Positions 57,652 through 64,000 of a stretch of 64,000 bases of DNA are shown piece by piece. This stretch comes from CAYUVA01 sp964448115 [NCBI: uncultured bacterium] (GTDB taxonomy: Bacteria; CAYUVA01). The notes below the pieces were generated by a model. The model was not told the origin of the DNA, ran no database searches, and was given only the letters and a program-made list of their open reading frames with translations. The DNA is taken from positions 66,078 to 130,077 of the forward strand of contig CAYUVA010000003.1 in the NCBI GenBank assembly GCA_964448115.1, in the 5' to 3' direction. Made by a program: the position numbers and the translations under genes. Positions within the stretch are counted from its first letter, which is position 1; each line of letters opens with the position of its first letter.

Positions 57652-58233
57652 TCAATAGGAATCTTCAGATGCCTTTTGATCGATTATCTTATCTTCTTCC
57701 CGTTCGAATTCTGAGCCTTCCTCCTCTTCGATCTCCTCGATTTCTTCATCTGCCTTTTCCAAGTGGGTTTTCACCACTTCCTTTGTTGGTCGGGTTTTTT
57801 CCTTTGCAGGCTTTTTCTTTGACCTTCTGAATCTATCGCTAAACTTTTTCTTTTCGATCTTTTCCTCTTTGGTCTCTGCCAGACCGATAAGCTCAATAAC
57901 CGCCATCTGCGCATTATCCCCCTTACGAGCACCGATTGGGATAATCCTTGTATATCCGCCGTTTCGGTCAGCAAAGTGAAGATTTATCTTGTTAAAGAGC
58001 TTAGCTACTACATCCTTACTTCTTATATAGCCATAAGCCTGCCTTCTGGCATGAAGTGTCTCTTGTTTAGCAAGGGTAATCATCTTTTCGACCCTTCTTC
58101 TAAGCACCTTTGCCTTGGGCAGGGTAGTTATGATTCTCCCGTTTTCCAGCAATGATGTGGTCATGTTTCTAAGCATTGCTTCTCTATGGGATGCTGTTTT
58201 ACCCAGTTTTCCTTTTTGGGCTTTATGTCTCAT
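57652..58233 (-). CDS. rplQ: 50S ribosomal protein L17 with long acidic/basic tail
   Basis: L17 sits near the peptide exit tunnel. Residues 1-115 are the normal protein (MRHKAQKGKLGKTASHREAMLRNM split, ARRQAYGYIRSKDVV, GGYTRIIPIGARKGDNAQMAVIEL). The usual length is about 115-130; here about 70 residues are added, first Lys-rich (KKKFSDRFRRSKKKPAKEK) and then acidic (EEIEEIEEEEGSEFEREEDK). The extension has no recognised domain. It is the last gene of the operon, followed by a strong terminator. Confidence 0.95.
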   Translation of the reverse strand: MRHKAQKGKLGKTASHREAMLRNMTTSLLENGRIITTLPKAKVLRRRVEKMITLAKQETLHARRQAYGYIRSKDVVAKLFNKINLHFADRNGGYTRIIPIGARKGDNAQMAVIELIGLAETKEEKIEKKKFSDRFRRSKKKPAKEKTRPTKEVVKTHLEKADEEIEEIEEEEGSEFEREEDKIIDQKASEDSY

Positions 58234-58244
58234 CTATCATCACC

Positions 58245-59267
58245 TCAAGCTTTTGTATCTTCTAGCATAGTTTTTTTGTATTCCTCGAGCTTTTTTAGGG
58301 TTTCCTTCTCTAAATTCATTCCAAGCTCCAAGCCCATTTTATCGAGGATTGCTTTTATCTCTTTGAGCGATTTTTTTCCAAAGTTCTTGGTTTCCAGCAT
58401 CTCTGCATCAGTTTTCTGCACCAGGTCTCCGATAGTCAGGATACCTGCCTTTATCAGGCAGTTTTGAGCTCTTACCGAGAGTTCAAGCTCTTCAACGCTC
58501 TTGAATAGCTTATTATCAACGGCTTGTTCATTGTCTGTATAGGTCAGCACATCCTCTTCATCGAACTTTGCGCCGCTTAAGAAAATGTTGAAGTGATCAG
58601 CAAGGATCTTTGCCGAGTAGATGATCGCCTCATCAGGCTTTATGGTCCCATCAGTTTTAACCTCAAGGTTCAGCCTTTCATACTCGGTAGATTTTCCGAC
58701 CCTTGTATTTTCTATTGTAAAGTTGACCTTTCTTACTGGCGAGTAAACCGCGTCAATTGGGATGGTTCCAACCGTTAGGTCATCGCTATCCTGTTGTTCA
58801 GCAGGGACTAATCCTCTGCCGACCTGGGCTTTCATTACCGCATTAAGTTTACCGCCCGGTTCTATGGTCGCCAGGTGGTGATCTTTATTTATGATTTCCA
58901 CTTCGCTATCTGCTTTTATATCGCCTGCTGTAACCTGACCTGGTTTATCGATGTTCAGGGTCAAGAACTTTGGTTGGCTAGACTTGATCTTGAGCAATAC
59001 TCCCTTAAGATTCAAAATAAAGTCTGTAACATCCTCGACTATATTCGGCATGGGAGAGAACTCGTGTAATACTCCCTCGATCTGAACAGAAGTAATAGCG
59101 GTACCCTGGAGCGATGAGAGCATAACTCTTCTTAGGGCATTGCCAATGGTAATCCCGAATCCTCTCTCGAACGGCTCAGCCCAAAATTCCCCGTAGGAAT
59201 CAGTTAAGGTTGCCTCGTTGCATTGCAGTCTATTCGGTTTTTGCAGTCCCTTCCAATGCAAATACAT
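58245..59267 (-). CDS. rpoA: DNA-directed RNA polymerase alpha subunit
   Basis: Scaffold for RNA polymerase assembly, with the C-terminal domain contacting UP elements and activators. 340 residues. The N-terminal domain shows EPFERGFGITIGNALRRVMLSSL and VEDVTDFILNLK; the C-terminal domain shows VEELELSVRAQNCL, GDLVQKTDAEML and NFGKKSLKEIKAIL with the helix-hairpin-helix. An 11-base gap separates it from rplQ. Length and order are standard. Confidence 0.98.
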   Translation of the reverse strand: MYLHWKGLQKPNRLQCNEATLTDSYGEFWAEPFERGFGITIGNALRRVMLSSLQGTAITSVQIEGVLHEFSPMPNIVEDVTDFILNLKGVLLKIKSSQPKFLTLNIDKPGQVTAGDIKADSEVEIINKDHHLATIEPGGKLNAVMKAQVGRGLVPAEQQDSDDLTVGTIPIDAVYSPVRKVNFTIENTRVGKSTEYERLNLEVKTDGTIKPDEAIIYSAKILADHFNIFLSGAKFDEEDVLTYTDNEQAVDNKLFKSVEELELSVRAQNCLIKAGILTIGDLVQKTDAEMLETKNFGKKSLKEIKAILDKMGLELGMNLEKETLKKLEEYKKTMLEDTKA

Positions 59268-59364
59268 AAGCGCATTACCTCCTGGAGTTATCCTTAATCA
59301 TTAACTGTTTTTTCATACTTTTGCTAATATGACGGATGATTACATCCGGTACACTCATTTCCGA

Positions 59365-59991
59365 TTACTTAGAGTATAGCTCTACGATAAGCTGCTCCTT
59401 GAAATCGACTGGTATATCCTCTCTTGTCGGTATTGTAACCAGTGAGCCAGACATTTTCTCTATATCCAAAGATAGCCAAGAGGGTCGCTCCAGATGCTTT
59501 GCCGTTTCTAATGCTTCTTTTATTATAGTTAGATTCTGGCTCTTAGGACGAACCGAGATTGTTTCCCCGATCTTCACCAGGTATGATGGAATATCTACTT
59601 TCTTACCATTTATCAAGAAATGACCGTGTTTGACTAGTTGTCGCGCTTGCCTTCGTGATGCAGCGAATCCTAGACGATAGACCATGTTATCAAGCCGTCT
59701 TTCCAGCAATACTAGCAAGTTGTATCCGCTCATCCCTTTCATCCGCGCTGCCTTGGAGAATGTTATCTTGAACTGTCGTTCCATCATTCCATAGGTTTTG
59801 CGCATCTTTTGCTTTTCTCTAAGCTGCATTCCATAATCAGACATCTTCGGTCTTCTTTGTCCATGCTGTCCAGGAGCGAAGCTTCGGCGCTTGAAGGAAC
59901 ATTTATCCCCCATGCATCTATTGCCCTTCAGGTAGAGTTTCTCCCCCTCACGACGGCAAACCCTGCATACAGGTCCTGTATATCTAGCCAA
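59365..59991 (-). CDS. rpsD: 30S ribosomal protein S4
   Basis: Primary 16S rRNA binder and translational regulator of the alpha operon in many bacteria. 208 residues. This is the zinc-binding (C+) form: Cys9, Cys12, Cys26 and Cys31 in CRVC and CMGDKC. Followed by the [14 protein letters not shown] motif and the S4 domain ([22 protein letters not shown]). 19 bases from rpsK. Confidence 0.98.
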   Translation of the reverse strand: MARYTGPVCRVCRREGEKLYLKGNRCMGDKCSFKRRSFAPGQHGQRRPKMSDYGMQLREKQKMRKTYGMMERQFKITFSKAARMKGMSGYNLLVLLERRLDNMVYRLGFAASRRQARQLVKHGHFLINGKKVDIPSYLVKIGETISVRPKSQNLTIIKEALETAKHLERPSWLSLDIEKMSGSLVTIPTREDIPVDFKEQLIVELYSK

Positions 59992-60010
59992 GTTTTGACC
60001 TCCTTTTCAT

Positions 60011-60415
60011 TTAGACTCTTCTTCTTTTAGGCGACCGGCATCCGTTGTGCGGTATCGGCGAGACATCCTTGATGGTCCGGATGATTAACCCAACAGCCTG
60101 CAAGGCTCTGATCGCAGACTCTCTTCCAGAGCCGGGACCTTTAACCTGGACATCGACGCTTTCCATTCCAAAATCATCAATGGCTTTTTTGCCCGCGTTC
60201 CTCGCCACCAATTGGGCAGCGTAAGGGGTGCTTTTCCTGGAGCCTTTGTATCCGATCGAACCGGCTGATGCCCAGCATATAGTGTTCCCACCAGGATCGG
60301 TAATTGTTACCAAGGTATTGTTAAATGTCGCTTGTATATGGACAACCCCATGAGGGACCTTGATTTTTTCTTTTCGTTTCTTCTTGCCAGCCTTTGCTCT
60401 TGTCTTTTTTGCCAT
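60011..60415 (-). CDS. rpsK: 30S ribosomal protein S11
   Basis: Component of the 30S platform near the mRNA exit. 134 residues, with a basic N-terminus and the family core [41 protein letters not shown] and [12 protein letters not shown], ending [18 protein letters not shown]. The gene lies three bases after rpsM. Confidence 0.98.
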   Translation of the reverse strand: MAKKTRAKAGKKKRKEKIKVPHGVVHIQATFNNTLVTITDPGGNTICWASAGSIGYKGSRKSTPYAAQLVARNAGKKAIDDFGMESVDVQVKGPGSGRESAIRALQAVGLIIRTIKDVSPIPHNGCRSPKRRRV

Positions 60416-60418
60416 CTA

Positions 60419-60793
60419 TTATTTCCCCTTCTTGCGAATGCCGATAGATCTCTTTCTGCCCTTCTTGGTTCTGGCGTTGGTATGTGTTCTTTGACCTCTT
60501 ACGGGGAGTCCTCTTTTATGTCTCCACCCGCGGTAACAACCGATATCCATGAGCCTTTTTATGTTCATGGAGACCTCTTGTCTCAGTTCCCCCTCGACCT
60601 TGTAGCGAGTCTCTATTATCCTGCGAATTGCATTGATTTGATCCTCGGTGAGATCTTTGACTCTGGTATCAGCATCTATACCGGCTTCTTGCAAGATCAT
60701 ATTTGATCTACTCCTGCCGATGCCGAAGATATATGTAAGTCCGATCTCTATCCTTTTATTCTTCGGCAGATCAACACCTGCGATTCTTGCCAT
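60419..60793 (-). CDS. rpsM: 30S ribosomal protein S13
   Basis: 30S head protein contacting the P-site tRNA and forming intersubunit bridges. 124 residues: [20 protein letters not shown], the helix-hairpin-helix region, [24 protein letters not shown], and a basic tail. It lies 17 bases downstream of rpmJ. Confidence 0.98.
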   Translation of the reverse strand: MARIAGVDLPKNKRIEIGLTYIFGIGRSRSNMILQEAGIDADTRVKDLTEDQINAIRRIIETRYKVEGELRQEVSMNIKRLMDIGCYRGWRHKRGLPVRGQRTHTNARTKKGRKRSIGIRKKGK

Positions 60794-60810
60794 TTATGCC
60801 TCCGAGATCT

Positions 60811-60924
60811 TTATCCTTGTCTTTGTTTATGTTTAGGGTTCTCGCAGATCACTCTAACTACACCCTTGCGTTTTATTATTCGGCACTTATCGCATATCCT
60901 TTTAACCGATGGTCTTACTTTCAT
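60811..60924 (-). CDS. rpmJ: 50S ribosomal protein L36
   Basis: A 37-codon gene. The product starts [14 protein letters not shown] and ends [10 protein letters not shown]. The zinc ligands Cys11, Cys14, Cys27 and His32 are present, so this is the C+ form. It lies between infA and rpsM, its usual place. Confidence 0.97.
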   Translation of the reverse strand: MKVRPSVKRICDKCRIIKRKGVVRVICENPKHKQRQG

Positions 60925-60953
60925 TTGTCATGCACCTTCTTATCGATATTTTA

Positions 60954-61172
60954 TTATTTCTGCCTGAAAACGATCCGACCCTTGGTCAGATCATAAGGTG
61001 ATAAGTGTACCAGAACTTTATCTCCAGGTAAAATCCTGATGAAGTGTTTACGCATCTTACCGGATATGTATGCTAAAACACGCATTCCATTTTCTAGTTC
61101 CACTCGAAACATGCCATTAGGTAAAGGTTCAACTATGGTTCCCTCAACCTCTATGGCATCATCTTTGGGCAT
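60954..61172 (-). CDS. infA: Translation initiation factor IF-1
   Basis: Binds the ribosomal A-site during initiation. 72 residues, a single S1/OB domain: [41 protein letters not shown] and [20 protein letters not shown]. It starts five bases after map and is followed by rpmJ. Confidence 0.98.
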   Translation of the reverse strand: MPKDDAIEVEGTIVEPLPNGMFRVELENGMRVLAYISGKMRKHFIRILPGDKVLVHLSPYDLTKGRIVFRQK

Positions 61173-61177
61173 AATAT

Positions 61178-61996
61178 CTACTCCCTGCTGGTCTGCTGAG
61201 GTTCAAAAAAGTCAAACTCGATAGCTTCCCATGCCTCGCTTAAGATACTGGGTCGATCTTTCATAACCACAACCGAATGCTCGAAGTGAGCCGACAGGCT
61301 ACCATCTTTAGTGCGTGCTGTCCATTGATCATGGTCGATCAACACCTCGTAATCGCCCATGAGCACCATAGGCTCCAGGGCAAAGACCATCCCTTCCTTA
61401 AGGAGCAATCCCCGTCCAGCCTTTCCAAAATTCGGTATCTGTGGCTCCTCGTGCAGGTTCACGCCGATTCCATGTCCGACAAAGACTCTTACCACAGAAT
61501 ACCCGGCACTCTCGGCGGTTGTTTGGATTGCGCTTGAAATGTCGCCTAGCTTGTTACCCTGGCGCATCTGGGATATGCCTTGATGCAACGCCTGGTAGGT
61601 TACCCTGAGCAGTCTTTGCGTCTCGGCATCAACCTGCCCCACCGGCAATGTTACCGCTGCATCTCCATAATATCCATTAAAATAGACACCGCAGTCTATG
61701 CTCACTATGTCACCGCTTCTTAAGATCCTTTTCTTTGAGGGGATTCCGTGAACGATCTCGTCGTTTATCGAAGCGCAGATAGTTGCTGGAAAAGGTCTAG
61801 GGTTCGATCCCTGGTACCCCTTGAAGGCGGGGAGGGCTCCTCGGCTGCGAATAAAGGATTCGGCAGCCCTATCCAGCTCTTTTGTATTTATTCCTGGCTC
61901 TATCATCTTGCTCAGCATTACCAGCGTCTCACCCACGATGTCGTTCGCCCTTTTTAGGGTTTCAAGCTCCCGGGACGACCTTATATTTATGCTCAT
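61178..61996 (-). CDS. map: Methionine aminopeptidase type I
   Basis: Removes the initiator methionine from new proteins; dinuclear-metal pita-bread fold. 272 residues, a little longer than the usual 250-265, with an N-terminal region of typical length and a 15-20-residue C-terminal extension ([16 protein letters not shown]). Ligands are seen as [19 protein letters not shown] (two Asp), [12 protein letters not shown] (His) and FALEPM (Glu), with the final Glu in FEHSVVV. Operon position between adk and infA is normal. Confidence 0.97.
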   Translation of the reverse strand: MSINIRSSRELETLKRANDIVGETLVMLSKMIEPGINTKELDRAAESFIRSRGALPAFKGYQGSNPRPFPATICASINDEIVHGIPSKKRILRSGDIVSIDCGVYFNGYYGDAAVTLPVGQVDAETQRLLRVTYQALHQGISQMRQGNKLGDISSAIQTTAESAGYSVVRVFVGHGIGVNLHEEPQIPNFGKAGRGLLLKEGMVFALEPMVLMGDYEVLIDHDQWTARTKDGSLSAHFEHSVVVMKDRPSILSEAWEAIEFDFFEPQQTSRE

Positions 61997-62010
61997 GAAA
62001 AACGGTGGCT

Positions 62011-62655
62011 TTATACTTTGATCTTGTTATTTATTCTTGCTTGTACATCCTTGATATCCCCCTCACCGGAGATCTCCGTAAGAAGGTTTTTGTTGCGATA
62101 ATACTCCTCGAGCGGTCCCGTGGTTTCCCTGTACACCTTCAATCGTTCCCTTATCACCTCTTCGGTATCATCCTTGCGTTGGTAAAGCTCACCGCCGCAG
62201 TTATCGCAAACTGCATCATTTCGCGGAGGCTTGTAAATTATATGGAATACTGCGCCACAGTCCTTGCAAGAACGGCGTCCGGAGAGTCTCCTTACTATCT
62301 CTTCCTCGCCGGCGATAATATTTAATACTAGATCCAGCCCTTGACCTAGCTTTCCCAGTATCTCTGTCAGCGATTCAGCCTGTTTTAGCGTCCTGGGAAA
62401 GCCATCAAGGATATATCCTGCCCGGCAGTCATCCTCACTCAACCGGTCAGCCACCATATCGATTACGATCTCATCAGGAACTAATTTCCCTGCCTTCATG
62501 TACTCCTCGGCTTTTCTTCCCAGCTCGGTCTTAAGTGATACATTCTTACGAAAGATATCCCCGGTGGAAATATGGGGGACATCGAGTTTTTCAGCCATGT
62601 ACTTGGCTTGGGTTCCCTTTCCCACTCCAGGGGGTCCTAATAGTACTATTCGCAT
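62011..62655 (-). CDS. adk: Adenylate kinase with zinc-binding LID
   Basis: Interconverts AMP + ATP and 2 ADP. 214 residues. P-loop GPPGVGKGTQA (7-17), AMP site ISTGDIFR, and DGFPRT. The LID has a Cys-X2-Cys...Cys-X2-Cys zinc finger (CKDC and CDNC), as in Gram-positive and many thermophile enzymes. The ATG overlaps the secY stop by one base (TAATG). Confidence 0.98.
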   Translation of the reverse strand: MRIVLLGPPGVGKGTQAKYMAEKLDVPHISTGDIFRKNVSLKTELGRKAEEYMKAGKLVPDEIVIDMVADRLSEDDCRAGYILDGFPRTLKQAESLTEILGKLGQGLDLVLNIIAGEEEIVRRLSGRRSCKDCGAVFHIIYKPPRNDAVCDNCGGELYQRKDDTEEVIRERLKVYRETTGPLEEYYRNKNLLTEISGEGDIKDVQARINNKIKV

Positions 62656-63965
62656 TATTTACTCCTTCTTCTGCTTCCCTTGCGCATGAATCCCTCATAG
62701 TGCCTCATTAAAAGATGGCTCTCGATCTGCTGAACCGTATCCAATCCAACACCGATGACGATGAGCAGCGATGTTCCACCAAAGTAAAAAGGTATATTGA
62801 ACCATTTTATTAAGAATGTAGGCATGATCGCTATGGCAGCGAGAAATATAGAGCCAACCAGGGTCACCCTGGTCAAGACTCGGTCTATATAGTCGGCGGT
62901 GCGCTTGCCGGGTCTTATGCCGGGGATGAAGCCACCGTACTTCTTCATGTTATCAGCCAGATCGACCGGGTTGAAGATGATCGCTGTATAGAAATAGCAA
63001 AAGAAGACTATGGCTGCCGTATAGATAACCATGTAAAGTGGCGCTCCCGGAGCCAGCATGTCCATTATGGTACCGACAAAGGGAAACCTATCCTTGGGTA
63101 AAAAATTGGCTATGGTAGTCGGGAACATGATGATCGAGGCAGCGAAGATTATGGGGATGACACCAGCGGTGTTGATCTTCATCGGGATATGCGTGCTTTG
63201 ACCGCCATACATCTTCCTGCCCACCACCCTCTTGGCGTATTGCACCGGAATGCGACGTTGTCCCTGCTGGACAATGATGATAAGGGCGATTACTGCAACC
63301 ACGATGATCCCGATCACAGCAGCCTCATATAGCTCCATCTCTTTTATTAACAGGCGCTGGTACAAGGAGAGTATGCCAGATGGCATGGCAGCGATGATGC
63401 CGGCAAAGATGATCAGGGAGATGCCGTTTCCAACTCCTCGCTCGGTGATCTGCTCGCCGAGCCACATGATGAAAGCAGTTCCAGCGGTTAAGGTGATAAC
63501 CATCATCAACCTGAAACCCCAGCCGGGATTTAAGACAAAGGCACCGCCTTGCATAGCCTCCAAGCCAACCGCTATGCCGAACGACTGGATAACGCTTAGC
63601 ACCACCGTGCCATATCGGGTATATTGGGTGATCTTCTTTCTGCCCGCCTCGCCTTCCTTTGCCAACTGAGCCAACTTTGGGACAACCACGGTTAAAAGCT
63701 GAAGGATAATCGAGGCGGAAATGTATGGCATAATCCCCAGAGAGAAGATGGTCATGTTCAGGAATGCTCCACCGGAGAACATATCGTAAAAGCCGAATAT
63801 GGTGCCAGCGGCTGCCTTGGACATGAACTCAGCAAGGGCTGAGGTGTTTATGCCTGGAGATGGGACATGACAACCTATGCGATAGATAAAAAGAAAGAAA
63901 AGTGTATAAAAGATCCTCTTTCTAAGGTCCGGTATCTTGAAGATATTGGCAAAGGTCTCTATCAT
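62655..63965 (-). CDS. secY: Protein translocase subunit SecY
   Basis: Channel subunit of the Sec translocon. 436 residues and ten membrane helices. Conserved landmarks: [21 protein letters not shown] at the N-terminus, [25 protein letters not shown] (plug and helix 2), [43 protein letters not shown] and the C-terminal [15 protein letters not shown]. It overlaps rplO and adk. Confidence 0.98.
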   Translation of the reverse strand: MIETFANIFKIPDLRKRIFYTLFFLFIYRIGCHVPSPGINTSALAEFMSKAAAGTIFGFYDMFSGGAFLNMTIFSLGIMPYISASIILQLLTVVVPKLAQLAKEGEAGRKKITQYTRYGTVVLSVIQSFGIAVGLEAMQGGAFVLNPGWGFRLMMVITLTAGTAFIMWLGEQITERGVGNGISLIIFAGIIAAMPSGILSLYQRLLIKEMELYEAAVIGIIVVAVIALIIIVQQGQRRIPVQYAKRVVGRKMYGGQSTHIPMKINTAGVIPIIFAASIIMFPTTIANFLPKDRFPFVGTIMDMLAPGAPLYMVIYTAAIVFFCYFYTAIIFNPVDLADNMKKYGGFIPGIRPGKRTADYIDRVLTRVTLVGSIFLAAIAIMPTFLIKWFNIPFYFGGTSLLIVIGVGLDTVQQIESHLLMRHYEGFMRKGSRRRSK

Positions 63966-64000
63966 TTATCCGATCCCTCTATGCTACCCCCGGCGTTTAA
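63962..64000 (-). CDS. rplO: 50S ribosomal protein L15, C-terminal end only
   Basis: The last 12 codons, read towards the left, give [12 protein letters not shown] and a stop, which fits the glycine-rich L15 C-terminus; the stop overlaps the secY start as ATGA. Identification rests on this short piece and on the standard gene order, in which rplO precedes secY. Confidence 0.75.
   Translation of the reverse strand, partial: LNAGGSIEGSDK

Overview
The window comes from a Gram-negative bacterium of moderate GC content. It has heptose biosynthesis (gmhA), a LolA-like lipoprotein carrier, lipoproteins with clear lipoboxes and several outer-membrane beta-barrel candidates. No rRNA, tRNA, CRISPR array, prophage or insertion sequence was seen, and nothing fixes the taxon. 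The CX4CH/CXXCH multihaem cytochrome, AhbC, bactofilin, an MglA-type GTPase, the DUF4266/DUF3570 pair and long Thr/Pro-rich secreted proteins together suggest a deltaproteobacterium-like or candidate-phylum lineage with anaerobic or respiratory metabolism. That placement is inference.

Layout. 0.3-4.7 kb: complete glycine cleavage cluster gcvT-gcvH-gcvPA-gcvPB. 4.8-10.6 kb (minus strand): gmhA, a TPR protein, a GT39-like membrane glycosyltransferase, class I archaeal-type aldolase and a methyltransferase. 10.8-18.1 kb: bactofilin, mgtE, ahbC (siroheme-dependent haem synthesis), a glcD/glcF-type oxidase pair, an M23 peptidase and a long YidD-domain protein. 18.2-28.9 kb: alkaline-phosphatase-superfamily enzymes, an XRE-cupin regulator, two GT2 glycosyltransferases, a ferredoxin-nitroreductase fusion, and a LolA-like protein with an FtsX-type permease. 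29.0-32.2 kb: metK, ahcY and a DUF502 protein. 32.2-37.2 kb (minus): a 26-site multihaem lipoprotein cytochrome followed by an 803-residue secreted Thr/Pro-rich protein. 37.6-46.4 kb: rpoD, an MglA-like GTPase with a long acidic tail, DUF1844, an orphan sensor kinase, DUF4266/DUF3570, an Ig-like lipoprotein and a PDZ/radical-SAM DUF512 protein. 46.4-55.6 kb (minus): three overlapping genes for a 2232-residue Thr/Pro-rich protein, a phosphodiesterase-like enzyme and an outer-membrane protein. 55.8-57.4 kb: a coiled-coil methyltransferase. 57.5-64.0 kb (minus): the end of the spc/alpha ribosomal operon, rplO(partial)-secY-adk-map-infA-rpmJ-rpsM-rpsK-rpsD-rpoA-rplQ, closed by a strong intrinsic terminator.

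How the genes fit together. Methylation metabolism (metK, ahcY, gcv) and the core transcription/translation genes are ordinary. The accessory content is largely envelope-directed: glycosyltransferases, lipoprotein trafficking, phosphodiesterases, beta-barrels, cytochrome and giant linker-rich exoproteins. The most unusual material is the pair of Thr/Pro-linker exoproteins. They share the same order of domains, including a similar C-terminal module. One lies beside the multihaem cytochrome and the other is overlapped by phosphodiesterase and outer-membrane-protein genes. I regard these two loci as the best candidates for an undescribed surface system.
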